A DNA stretch of 35,556 nucleotides, taken from contig DYGW01000011.1 of assembly GCA_020724485.1 (NCBI GenBank), positions 1 through 35,556 on the forward strand, written 5' to 3'. Every line of letters starts with the position of its first letter. The first letter of the stretch is position 1. Shown one piece after another: positions 14,262 to 21,979 of this stretch. The translations under genes and the position numbers were made by a program. Source of the DNA: Thermoflexus sp. (GTDB lineage: Bacteria; Chloroflexota; Anaerolineae; Aggregatilineales; Aggregatilineaceae). A model generated the notes under the pieces. It saw only the letters and a list, made by a program, of their open reading frames with translations, was not told the origin of the DNA and did not search any database.

Positions 14262-15101
14262 CTAATCCAGCACACCCTCGCGGCGCAGGATGTCGCGCAG
14301 GTGATCGCGCCGCGCCGTACCCGCCAGCGTCTCCAGGCGGCGCACACCCAGCGGGTCAATCTCCTCGCGCAGCAGACGCACTTCTTCCGCTGTGGGCGGG
14401 GGCGTTTCGCGCAGGTCGGGCGCGACCGCCAGCGGGAAGCCCGTCTTGGCCTGGACGCGCTCCGCTGTCACGCCGGGATGCGCTGTCACCAGGCGCATCG
14501 TTCCCTCCGCCCAATCGAATACACCCAGGTTGCTGACCAGGACGCGCGGCCCTGCTCCGGCGCGACGCTCGCTGGTGTGCCCCAGGCCGCTGCGCCAATC
14601 CAGCCTCGGCACGAAGATCGCCCGCGAGTGGCGCGGCACGTAAAGGTACACACCCAGCGAATAGACCGTCACATCAGGGATGCCGCCTGTGCCGGGCAGG
14701 CGCAGCCGGGGGCGGGCATAGTCCTCGCCAATGGCGATGTTGTTGAAGTTGCCGGTGGAGTCAACCTGGGCCGGGCGGAAGAACTCCTTGGGGGTGAGCA
14801 TGTGCAGAGCGTCGCAGGCCAGGGTGACGAAGCTGGCGTGGGTCAGCGCCTTGCCCGACCACAACTCCTCGGCGCGGGCCAGGCCGAGCGGCGCCCAATC
14901 CTGCACCATGCCCTGGCCGATGGCCGAGGCGAAGAAGGCGTTGGGGGCGTGTGTGCGTTGGGCCAGGATGTACCCGGCAGCGACCAGCGGCGTGGCCAGG
15001 CCCTGCACCAGCACGTCGCCGTCCTCAACCTGCCGCGCGATGCAGACGGCGATCAGCTCGTCAAGCGTGTGGTCGGCGGCAGGTTGAGCCTGGAGGATCA
15101 C
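14262..15101 (-). CDS. CoA-transferase family beta subunit (GctB/IpdB-like)
   Basis: A 279-residue type I CoA-transferase B-like subunit, with GTG start. Visible family segments include LDELIAVCIARQVEDGDVLVQGLATPL, AYILAQ-like helices, LWSGKALTHASFV, NFNNIAIGEDYARPRLRLPGTGG and GPRVLVSNLGVFDWAEGTMRLV, then HPGVTAERVQAKTGFPLAV. The glutaconate CoA-transferase and IpdAB (steroid ring-cleavage hydrolase) families share this layout, so substrate and even reaction (transfer or hydrolysis) stay open. The alpha partner lies 2.4 kb away at 17482-18312, separated by two protease genes. It starts 30 bases after the zinc protease stop and is probably co-transcribed with it. Confidence 0.8.
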   Translation of the reverse strand: MILQAQPAADHTLDELIAVCIARQVEDGDVLVQGLATPLVAAGYILAQRTHAPNAFFASAIGQGMVQDWAPLGLARAEELWSGKALTHASFVTLACDALHMLTPKEFFRPAQVDSTGNFNNIAIGEDYARPRLRLPGTGGIPDVTVYSLGVYLYVPRHSRAIFVPRLDWRSGLGHTSERRAGAGPRVLVSNLGVFDWAEGTMRLVTAHPGVTAERVQAKTGFPLAVAPDLRETPPPTAEEVRLLREEIDPLGVRRLETLAGTARRDHLRDILRREGVLD

Positions 15102-15131
15102 AGGGTGCTCGCTCGCTGCGGGAGGTGCCTG

Positions 15132-15827
15132 TCAATCGCGGTTGCGACTGCCAAAGACGAGCATCGCGTAGTAGAGCAGGGTGAGCAGCGAGGTGGCGAC
15201 CGCCGCCACATAGGTGAAGGCCGCCGCCCGCAGCACGGCCTTTGCGCCCGCCGCGTCCTGCTCGTTGGCGATCAGACCGGTGTCGCGCAGCAGGGACATG
15301 GCCCGGCGGCTGGCGTCTAGCTCAACGGGCAGCGTGACGACCGTGAACACTGTCGCCCCGGCGAACAGGATCAGCCCCACGACAGCCAGCCCGGTGACGT
15401 TGAGGATCAGCCCGGCGAAGATCAGGCCAATACCCAATTGCGGGCCGAGCGTCGCGCTGGGGATGAGCATGGCGCGCAAGGACATCAGCGGGCTTTTCTG
15501 TTGATCTTGCTGGACATGGCCGAACTCGTGGGCGGCGATGGCCATAGACGCGACCGACGGCTGCGTGGCTACATTCGGCGACAGACGCACCACGCCCGCG
15601 CGCGGATCGTAATGGTCGGACAGCTCGCCCTGGCCCATTTCCAGCCCCACGCGCTGGATGCCGCCGTCGCGCATCAGAATCTGGGCGGTCTGCTGCCCGG
15701 TGACGCGCCGGCTGTTGGGTACGTTGCCCCACTTCTGGTACGCCCCGCGCACCCACGCCTGGGCCAGCCCACTGAGGATCAGCGTCGGCAGCAGGACAGC
15801 AATGATATAAATCGGGTCGAAGAACAT
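15132..15827 (-). CDS. YugP-like membrane zinc metallopeptidase
   Basis: A 231-residue membrane protein of the neutral zinc metallopeptidase family (Zn_peptidase_2/YugP). It has an N-terminal membrane helix (4-24), the family segment VPNSRRVTGQQTAQ..L, the strand VVRLSPNV, and the active-site motif AIAAHEFGHVQQ with His100, Glu101 and His104. Two long hydrophobic helices span about 122-168, followed by LPVELDASRRA with a likely third zinc ligand Glu, and a final membrane helix at 202-226. AAGGAG lies 7 bases before the ATG. Its targets are unknown. It lies between an S41 processing protease and a CoA-transferase subunit. Confidence 0.88.
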   Translation of the reverse strand: MFFDPIYIIAVLLPTLILSGLAQAWVRGAYQKWGNVPNSRRVTGQQTAQILMRDGGIQRVGLEMGQGELSDHYDPRAGVVRLSPNVATQPSVASMAIAAHEFGHVQQDQQKSPLMSLRAMLIPSATLGPQLGIGLIFAGLILNVTGLAVVGLILFAGATVFTVVTLPVELDASRRAMSLLRDTGLIANEQDAAGAKAVLRAAAFTYVAAVATSLLTLLYYAMLVFGSRNRD

Positions 15828-15840
15828 CCCTCACTCCTTC

Positions 15841-15856
15841 GGAGCGGCTGCGCTCC
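15841..15856. other. Hairpin in the 5' leader of the zinc protease gene
   Basis: GGAGCG and CGCTCC form a 6-bp stem with loop GCTG. On the minus strand it sits just upstream of the AAGGAG ribosome-binding site of the gene starting at 15827. A TATACT -10-like box lies on the same strand at 15909-15914, without a good -35 box. Confidence 0.35.
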
Positions 15857-15963
15857 ACCAGGTCTCTGATGCAGCCAGGTCTGCCGCTCGATACAACGTG
15901 ACAGTTGCAGTATACCCAGGCACGATTAGAGCGGCATTAGAGCCAGCTATGAAACGCGCAAGA

Positions 15964-17391
15964 TCAGGGGCCTAATGTGCTGCTCTCCGGCTGCTTGCGG
16001 GTGAGCGTTTTCTCTGCGGTGGCGTATGCCCCCTCGAGAACGGCCACTGCTGCCGCAAGCTGGTTGTCGTCGTCACCGCCGTCTGCGTCCGGCTCGTAGG
16101 CAACAACAACGTCCGGTTGGATGCCGTGATCGCTCGCCGAACGCCCGTCGGGCGTGTACCAGCGCGACACGGTGACGCGGATGCCGCCGCCGTTGGATAG
16201 AGTGTACCAGCGTTGCACCGATCCCTTGCCAAAAGTGGGCATCCCAACCACGGTCGCGCGGTGATGATCCTGTAAGGCCCCCGCGACCAGCTCTGACGCG
16301 CTGGCGCTGCCCTGATCCACCAGGACGACCATCGGCACGTGCGCGGCGATCACCTCGCCCATGCGCGGGTACTCGGTGGAGCGATCGGGCGTGCGCTCAA
16401 CGAGAATGTTGCCGTCTTCAAGGTACGCGCTGGCGATCTGGATGGACGTGGTCAGATAGCCGCCGGGATTGCCGCGCAAGTCCAGGATCAGGCCGCGCAG
16501 CGCGTCGGCGTTCATGGCTTGGAGAGCCTCGATCATCTCGGATGCTGTGTCATCCTCGAAGCCGTAAAGCTGGATGTAGCCGATCTCGCCCTCCAGCACG
16601 CGGCTGGTCACGCTTGGCACGCTGATCCGCTGGCGCATGACATCAAAGGTCAGGATTTCCGCCACGTTCGGGCGGCGGATGCCCAGCCGGACCAGGGTCT
16701 CTGCCGGGCCGCGCACCATGCTGATGATCTCGTTCTGCGACAGCCCGGTGACATCCTGTCCCTCGACCGCGACAATCACATCGCCGGCGCGCAGTCCGGC
16801 GGCTTCGGCGGGCGACCCAGGGATGATTGTGACCAGTTCCAGCCCGCCGTATTCCTCGCTGAGGCGGACGGTGGCGCCGATTCCTTCATACTCGCCGCTC
16901 ATCCCTTCCGAAACGCGCGCGTAGGTCTCCGGGTCCATGTAATCGGTGTGAGCGTCACCGGCGGCGGCCATCAGGCCGTACAGCGCCGCGTCGAGCAGCT
17001 TCTCATCGTCCACCAATGGGTTGGCGGTGTGAATGGCCGCCCAGGCGTCCCACAGCGGCGCGAGGGCAGCGTCTTCGCCGGCGCTCTCGTCCAGCGGCGA
17101 GTGGAGGCTGATCGCAACATCCGGCGTTGCAGCGAAGCGAGCCATCGAGTCAATGGCCCCGCTCACCAGGGCGCTGTCGTCGAGCGGGTCTACGTAGTTG
17201 TCGTGCAGCAGTCTCCACGCTTCGCGGAACGCTGTAAAGAGCGTCTCGCTCCCTGCCGGCTGTCCGCCCTGGGCGAAGGTGGGCACGCTCGCCGGAATAT
17301 GCCAGGCGAGCAGGGCGGCAGCCAGCAGCGCGATCAGCAGGGCGGCGAGGACGGGGGCACGGTGCGCGCGGAGCGGCTTTGAGCGGTGCAT
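15964..17391 (-). CDS. S41 C-terminal processing peptidase with PDZ domain
   Basis: A 475-residue exported serine protease. The N-terminus has a basic stretch and a hydrophobic signal/anchor at about 12-32. A helical N-terminal domain runs to about 160, PDZ spans about 165-245 (EYEGIGATV, IIPGSPAEAAGLRAGDVI), and the S41 core about 265-430. It has GLILDLRGNPGGYL (300-313), the catalytic Ser364 in GSASASE and the general base Lys389 in FGKGSVQ. This is the CtpA/Prc type that trims or degrades periplasmic proteins. GGAGA precedes the ATG and a perfect TATAAT lies upstream at 17424-17429, so it can be transcribed apart from the CoA-transferase alpha gene. Confidence 0.93.
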   Translation of the reverse strand: MHRSKPLRAHRAPVLAALLIALLAAALLAWHIPASVPTFAQGGQPAGSETLFTAFREAWRLLHDNYVDPLDDSALVSGAIDSMARFAATPDVAISLHSPLDESAGEDAALAPLWDAWAAIHTANPLVDDEKLLDAALYGLMAAAGDAHTDYMDPETYARVSEGMSGEYEGIGATVRLSEEYGGLELVTIIPGSPAEAAGLRAGDVIVAVEGQDVTGLSQNEIISMVRGPAETLVRLGIRRPNVAEILTFDVMRQRISVPSVTSRVLEGEIGYIQLYGFEDDTASEMIEALQAMNADALRGLILDLRGNPGGYLTTSIQIASAYLEDGNILVERTPDRSTEYPRMGEVIAAHVPMVVLVDQGSASASELVAGALQDHHRATVVGMPTFGKGSVQRWYTLSNGGGIRVTVSRWYTPDGRSASDHGIQPDVVVAYEPDADGGDDDNQLAAAVAVLEGAYATAEKTLTRKQPESSTLGP

Positions 17392-17423
17392 GGAATAATC
17401 TCCATAGGATGCGGTCAGTCCAG

Positions 17424-17429
17424 ATTATA
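17424..17429 (-). promoter_or_regulatory. Perfect -10 box upstream of the S41 protease gene
   Basis: TATAAT on the minus strand, 33 bases before the ATG at 17391, predicts a start near 17417. No good -35 box is seen at 16-18 bases, so an activator or another motif may be needed. Confidence 0.45.
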
Positions 17430-17481
17430 CGCATGGTGCCCAGTAAACCGCATGAGAGGCTGCTTAGAGGGTGCGCGGCCA

Positions 17482-18312
17482 TCACGCCGATCCCGCGTCC
17501 TCACCCAGGACGCCCGCCAGGTACCCGGCGAAGTTGCCGTTGGCGCAGGCTTCCACGTAACGCAGTAGCTCGCCGCCGCCGACCGGGTAGAGCGGGTAGG
17601 CCGAGGTGGGCCACGCGCCGCGCGGGGCAGGCGCGACCGCCGTGACCAGCGGACCGGGCAGGTCTACGTCGCTGGCTAGCCGGTCAACGATCTCTTCCGC
17701 TGTGACGATCACCGTCGCCGCGATCCCCGCCAACTCCGGGTCAATGCCCAGGTTCTTGTTCAGCCGGGCGTTGCCGCGCCGGTCGGCGACCAGGGCGTGG
17801 ATCACGGCCACGTCGCACGACAGGGCGGGGAAGGCGACCAGCGCCTCGCCGCTGTACGGGTCGCGGATGGTCTGTACATCCGGGCGCAGCGCCAGCAGAT
17901 CGGTGCCCAGCCAGGCTGTCGAGGGCATGAAACCCACGCCCGCGAGCCTCGCCCGAATCCCAAAGGCGAGGCTCGCCTCCGTTTCCTCGATCACGCGAAG
18001 CTGCCCAGCGCTGGCGGCGGCGGTGAACATGGGGGCCAGCCCGAACGCCTCCAGCCCAAAGTAGCAGGTGCGCGTCTGGCTGATGCAGCCCGCGCCGACC
18101 AGCAGATCGGACTCGTAGCCGGCGGTGAAGCACAACAGGGTCAGGCCAGTGGGCGGCTGCGGGTGGCGCAGTAGCTCGCGCACAAACGCGACCGGGCGGC
18201 GATAGAGCATGTTGCCGCCCAGGGCCAGCGTCTGGCTCGGCTGGACCAGCGCCGTAGCTTCGGCCAGGGTGATTCGCTTGTCGGCGGGCGAGAGACGGGA
18301 CAGGGCAGACAT
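17482..18312 (-). CDS. CoA-transferase family alpha subunit (GctA/IpdA-like)
   Basis: A 276-residue type I CoA-transferase A-like subunit. It opens DKRITLAEATALVQPSQTLALGGNMLYRRPVAFVRELLR, a layout shared by GctA and IpdA (strand, GG(N/F) loop, P(M/V)A..REL). Then come TLLCFTAGYESDLLVGAGCI, FGLEAFGLAPMF, IRDPYSGEALVAFPALSCDVAVIHA and DRRGNARL. The start at ATG 18312, with AAGGAG about 10 bases upstream, is chosen because the upstream extension to 18549 translates a dispersed repeat. The beta partner is at 14262. Together they likely form an alpha2beta2 enzyme that activates or hydrolyses an acid's CoA ester; the substrate is not evident. Confidence 0.82.
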   Translation of the reverse strand: MSALSRLSPADKRITLAEATALVQPSQTLALGGNMLYRRPVAFVRELLRHPQPPTGLTLLCFTAGYESDLLVGAGCISQTRTCYFGLEAFGLAPMFTAAASAGQLRVIEETEASLAFGIRARLAGVGFMPSTAWLGTDLLALRPDVQTIRDPYSGEALVAFPALSCDVAVIHALVADRRGNARLNKNLGIDPELAGIAATVIVTAEEIVDRLASDVDLPGPLVTAVAPAPRGAWPTSAYPLYPVGGGELLRYVEACANGNFAGYLAGVLGEDAGSA

Positions 18313-18429
18313 GGCAGGCGCGCTCCTTGCCGCATGACCGCGCGGCGCGATCACGGTAACACATTGCCCTGCGTCGCACAACCCCGGCGATGGAGTCCGC
18401 GAACAAGTAGTCAGGCAGTTCTCAGGACA

Positions 18430-18535
18430 CCCCCATTCCCCAACCCCTTCCCCCACGCTGCGCGGAGGGAAGGGGAGCAGGCCCGCCGCTTGTCTCCCTT
18501 CCTCCCTCGTGGGGGAAGAGCCGGGGATGGGGGGG
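18430..18535. repeat. Dispersed palindromic repeat, second subfamily
   Basis: It starts CCCCCATTCCCCAACCCC and contains CCCCTTCCC...GGGAAGGGG around ACGCTGCGCG. It closes with GGGGAAGAGCCGGGGATGGGG, so outer and inner arms nest. The first 49 bases (18430-18478) are identical to 35504-35552 at the window end. With the repeat at 18677 it fills most of the gene-free stretch 18313-18810. Confidence 0.75.
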
Positions 18536-18631
18536 ACAAACACGTTCACGACTTGTTCGTGGCCCCCCCCGCATCCCGCTATTGCAGAGGCGGTGGTCAG
18601 CGGCTATAGTTGACATGTCCGGGCACTCTCC

Positions 18632-18777
18632 GGACGATCATTACCTTGATTGCCAGTTCGTTGCTTCCGCTCGCAACCTCACCCCCTGACCCCCTCTCCG
18701 CTGGCGGAGAGGGGGAAGTTGAGCGCAGCGAAACGGGGGTGAGGTAAACAACCGACAGTCAAGGCTGGACGATCATT
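18632..18777. repeat. MITE-like palindromic repeat with flanking 11-bp direct repeats
   Basis: The core 18677-18744 has outer arms CCTCACCCCC and GGGGGTGAGG and an inner stem CCTCTCCGC/GCGGAGAGG. Outside it, CCTTGATTG (18644-18652) and CAGTCAAGG (18756-18764) are inverted repeats with one mismatch. The exact 11-mer GGACGATCATT flanks both sides (18632-18642 and 18767-18777), as a target duplication would. It lies just upstream of the RicT-like gene. Confidence 0.65.
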
Positions 18778-18810
18778 CCGCATCTGACAGATGGCGAAGG
18801 TCTTTACCGC

Positions 18811-19956
18811 ATGACATTGCACAGCGAACACCCTACGCACACCGTCACCGCTCACGTCGCCGGTGTGCGCTTCTTCGAAGTTGGCAAGGTCTACCATTTC
18901 AGCTACGCTCACATCCCCGATTTGGCGGTGGGTGACCATGTGGTTGTCGAGACCACGCGCGGCGTCCAACTGGGGCAGGTGATGAACTTCGCCGTGCCAG
19001 AGCCGGGCAGCGACCTGCGCGACTACAAGCCCGTGCTGCGCCGGGCCACCCCCACCGACCTGATGAGCCAGCGTCTGTGGAAGGCTCGCGAGGTCGAGGC
19101 GCTGATCACCTGCCGCGAGAAAGCCGCCGAAGTGGGCGGCCTGCAAGACGCGAAGTTCGTCGCCGCCCAGTACAATTTCGACGGCTCGCTGCTGACCTTC
19201 CTCTATAGCGCCGAGGACAAGCTCAACACCAACAAGCTGCGTGCCGTGCTCCAGCGCGGCTTCCGCGCCAAGATCGAGCTGCGCCAGATCGGGCCACGCG
19301 ACGTGGCCAAGCTGATTGGCGGCATGGGCGCGTGCGGCATCCCGCGCTGCTGCAGCACGTTCCTGACCGACTTCAGCCCGATCTCGATCAAAATGGCCAA
19401 GGCGCAGGGCATCTCGCTCAACCCGACGGAGATCACGGGCATGTGCGGGCGGCTGCGCTGCTGCCTGATCTACGAGTACGAGCAGTACGTCGAGGCGCGC
19501 AAGCAGCTTCCCAAGCGCAACAAGCGCGTCGGCACTCCGCACGGCGAGGGCAAGGTCATTGACGTGCACCCGCTGCGCGACGCTGTCACTGTGCTGGTCG
19601 AAGAGACGCAGTATGTCGTGAACCGCGAAGACATCGTCCCCCTGGACGAACTGGCGGCGTTGCAGGCAAAGGCCGACGCCGGCTGCGCTAAGGCGGAGAA
19701 TGGCGGCTGCGACTGCGGCGCACGCCAGCCCATCGCCGAGGAGGACGACGAGGGCGGCGCGGGCTATGACGACGAGGCCCTGCCCGGCGAGCCAATTTCG
19801 CCGCAGAGCCACCTTTCTGCCAAACCTGGCGACCAAACCAGCGACGTATCGCGCGAAGGGCGGCGCGGGCGCTCGCGCCGGGGTCGCCGCCATCGTCCGG
19901 GCAGCGGGCCGAGACCAAACCGGGGCAAACAGGAGAAGCCAGACCAGCATGAGTGA
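18811..19956 (+). CDS. PSP1/RicT (YaaT)-like protein
   Basis: A 381-residue member of the PSP1 family. In Bacillus, RicT joins RicA and RicF in an Fe-S-containing complex affecting RNase Y and RNA maturation. Residues 17-225 hold the PSP1 core (VRFFEVGKVYHFSY, GDHVVVETTRGVQLGQV, KFVAAQYNFDGSLLTFLYSAE). The cysteine set is Cys175, Cys180, Cys181, Cys212, Cys217 and Cys218 in ACGIPRCC and MCGRLRCC, the likely cluster ligands. The C-terminal 100 residues add two or three more Cys (AGCAKAENGGCDCG) and end in an Arg-rich, probably RNA-binding or disordered tail. The next gene begins within its stop codon region. Confidence 0.85.
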   Translation: MTLHSEHPTHTVTAHVAGVRFFEVGKVYHFSYAHIPDLAVGDHVVVETTRGVQLGQVMNFAVPEPGSDLRDYKPVLRRATPTDLMSQRLWKAREVEALITCREKAAEVGGLQDAKFVAAQYNFDGSLLTFLYSAEDKLNTNKLRAVLQRGFRAKIELRQIGPRDVAKLIGGMGACGIPRCCSTFLTDFSPISIKMAKAQGISLNPTEITGMCGRLRCCLIYEYEQYVEARKQLPKRNKRVGTPHGEGKVIDVHPLRDAVTVLVEETQYVVNREDIVPLDELAALQAKADAGCAKAENGGCDCGARQPIAEEDDEGGAGYDDEALPGEPISPQSHLSAKPGDQTSDVSREGRRGRSRRGRRHRPGSGPRPNRGKQEKPDQHE

Positions 19957-20671
19957 GAGCACTTCACCCAACGGCATGGCGACGGTCATGGGCATTTTCG
20001 CCCATCCCGACGATCCGGAGTTCTTCTGCGGCGGCACGTTCGCGCGCTGGGCTGCTGAGGGCAAGCGCGTGATCTTCGTGTTGGCTACCAGCGGCGACAA
20101 AGGTTCAAGCGATCTGACCATCACCTCAGAGCAGTTGGTGGCAATCCGCGAGTCCGAGGAGCGCGCTGCCGCCACCCGGCTGGGTGTGGGGGAGGTGATC
20201 TTCCTGCGCTACCCGGATGGCGAGCTACAGCCTACACTCGACCTGCGCCGCCAGCTCACTCGCCTGATCCGCCTGAAGAAGCCGGATGCTGTTGTCACCA
20301 ACGACCCGACGGCGCGCTGGTATGGTACGCAGTACATCAACCACCCCGATCACCGCGCCATCGGCGATGCGGCGCTGGACGCGGTCTTCCCGGCGGCGCG
20401 CGGTCACCTGGTGTTCCCGGAGTTGTTCCAGGTGGAGGGCCTGGCCCCCCACAAAGTGACGACTGTTTACTTATGCGGCACCCACGATCCGAACGCCAAG
20501 ATTGACGTGACCGCCTATCTTGATATCAAGATCGCCGCACTGCGCGAGCACAAGAGCCAGATCGCTGACATGGAGGAGATGGAGCGCCGCCAGCGCGCCA
20601 ACGTGGACGCCGAGTTCGTTGGCGACGGGCCGCGCTACACTGAGGCGTTTCGCGTGTTCGCCCTGCGCTGA
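19949..20671 (+). CDS. PIG-L/LmbE-family deacetylase
   Basis: A 240-residue zinc-dependent N-deacetylase of the PIG-L/LmbE family (mycothiol MshB, bacillithiol BshB and GlcNAc-lipid enzymes). The zinc/active-site motif IFAHPDDPEF is at the N-terminus (about 16-25), SGDKGSSD and IRESEERAAATRLG follow, and the second metal motif NHPDHRAIGDA lies mid-protein. The ATG at 19949 overlaps the previous stop by 8 bases, with AGGAGA upstream, which indicates translational coupling to the RicT-like gene. A thiol-biosynthesis role is possible but not shown; no BshA/BshC homologue is nearby. Confidence 0.88.
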   Translation: MSESTSPNGMATVMGIFAHPDDPEFFCGGTFARWAAEGKRVIFVLATSGDKGSSDLTITSEQLVAIRESEERAAATRLGVGEVIFLRYPDGELQPTLDLRRQLTRLIRLKKPDAVVTNDPTARWYGTQYINHPDHRAIGDAALDAVFPAARGHLVFPELFQVEGLAPHKVTTVYLCGTHDPNAKIDVTAYLDIKIAALREHKSQIADMEEMERRQRANVDAEFVGDGPRYTEAFRVFALR

Positions 20672-20717
20672 CGCCGGAAACCACCGGCGCTGTCCGGTGA
20701 CTTGCCGAGCGACCTGC

Positions 20718-20744
20718 GTGACGGCGTCTCTCCCGCGCCGTCAC
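20718..20744. other. Strong hairpin before the M20 hydrolase gene
   Basis: GTGACGGCG (20718-20726) pairs perfectly with CGCCGTCAC (20736-20744) around a 9-base loop. A second perfect stem, CGCCGG/CCGGCG, lies at 20672-20689 right after the previous stop codon. Neither has a T-run; they may be weak terminators or mRNA-stabilising stems between the two genes. Confidence 0.5.
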
Positions 20745-20769
20745 CGCGACTGTGGGGGAGTGACCACTG

Positions 20770-21969
20770 GTGATTGACTTCAAGGCGCACATCGCCGCCC
20801 GCCAGGACGCCTGGATCGCCCTGCGCCGCGACCTGCACCGCCATCCCGAACTGGGCTTCGCGCTGCCGCGCACGGCAGGAATTGTCGCCGAGCGGCTGCA
20901 TGAGCTGGGTCTTGAGGTACAGACCGGCGTCGGCGAGTCGGGCGTCGTCGCCGTGCTGGATGGGGCGGCGGACGGGCCGACCGTGCTGGTGCGCGCCGAC
21001 ATGGACGCCCTGCCCATCCAAGAAGAGAACGAGATTCCTCACGCCTCGCAGACGGCGGGCGTCATGCACGCCTGCGGGCACGACGGGCACACGGCTATTG
21101 CCCTGGCTGTCGCTGAACTGCTCAGCGCGCGCCGCGCTGAGCTGGCCGGACGGGTCAAGTTCATCTTCCAGCCTGCCGAGGAGATCGGTCGCGGCGCTCA
21201 GGCGATGATCGCCGCCGGTGCGCTGCAAGCGCCTGCCCCGGAGGTCAGCCTGGGGCTGCACCTGTGGAACGATATGCCGGTCGGGTTCCTGGCTCTGGTG
21301 GATGGCCCGATGATGGCGGCGGCGGGCGACATCACCATCACCATTCACGGGCGCGGCGGGCACGGCGCGTTGCCTCACGAGACCCGCGACCCGATCGTCG
21401 CCGGGTGCCAGGTCGTCAGCGCGCTGCAAACCATCGTCAGCCGCAACGTGCGCCCCACCGAGGTGGCCGTCGTGTCGGTGACCGAGTTTAAGGCAGGCGA
21501 CTCGTTCAACGTGATCCCTTCTTCGGCGCGGCTGCGCGGCACGATCCGCGCCTTTCAGAGCGAGGTGATCGCCCTGTTGGGGGAGCGCGTGCGCGCCATC
21601 AGCCAGGACATCGCCGCCGCGCTGGGCTGCCAGGCGGAGGTCACGGTCGAGCAACTCACCCTGCCGGTGGTCAACGATGCCGGGGTCAACGAGCGTCTGC
21701 GGGCGGTGTTCCAGGCGGTCGCGCCGGGCGTGCAGCTTATCCGCAACTTCCAGACCATGGCCGCCGAAGATATGTCCTACTTCCTGGAAGCCGCGCCGGG
21801 GACGTTCTTCTTCGTCGGCTCGGCCAACCCGGAGCGCGGCCTGGATTACCCGCACCATCACCCGCGCTTCGACTTCGATGAAGCAGCCATTCCGCTGGCC
21901 GTCGAGTTACTGGCGGCGGCGGTTGCCTCGTATGTCCTGCCCGGCGCGCAGCCGGATCGTGCGGAATGA
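20770..21969 (+). CDS. M20 family amidohydrolase (HipO/IAA-hydrolase type)
   Basis: A 399-residue M20D metalloamidase that cleaves N-acyl amino acids (hippurate hydrolase, IAA-amino acid hydrolase, N-acetyl-diaminopimelate deacetylase relatives). It has the GTG start preceded by GGGGGAG, RRDLHRHPELGF near the N-terminus, the metal motifs VRADMDALP and MHACGHDGH, FQPAEE with the catalytic Glu, the dimerisation-domain HGRGGHGALPH, and the final PHHHPRFDFDE. It has full family length and no signal peptide, so it is cytoplasmic. The S51-like gene starts 10 bases after its stop. The exact substrate is uncertain. Confidence 0.92.
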   Translation: MIDFKAHIAARQDAWIALRRDLHRHPELGFALPRTAGIVAERLHELGLEVQTGVGESGVVAVLDGAADGPTVLVRADMDALPIQEENEIPHASQTAGVMHACGHDGHTAIALAVAELLSARRAELAGRVKFIFQPAEEIGRGAQAMIAAGALQAPAPEVSLGLHLWNDMPVGFLALVDGPMMAAAGDITITIHGRGGHGALPHETRDPIVAGCQVVSALQTIVSRNVRPTEVAVVSVTEFKAGDSFNVIPSSARLRGTIRAFQSEVIALLGERVRAISQDIAAALGCQAEVTVEQLTLPVVNDAGVNERLRAVFQAVAPGVQLIRNFQTMAAEDMSYFLEAAPGTFFFVGSANPERGLDYPHHHPRFDFDEAAIPLAVELLAAAVASYVLPGAQPDRAE

Positions 21970-21979
21970 GGATCGCAGC

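Noticed and set aside
17482-18549. Longer CoA-transferase alpha start at 18549
   Set aside because: The extra 79 residues translate the dispersed palindromic repeat; the family starts at about 18312, where an AAGGAG site exists.
18679-20175. Long minus-strand open frame antisense to the RicT-like gene
   Set aside because: Shadow of the real gene and of the repeat; composition is biased and there are no recognisable motifs.
20635-21861. Minus-strand frame antisense to the M20 amidohydrolase
   Set aside because: Shadow frame; the opposite strand has complete M20 motifs.
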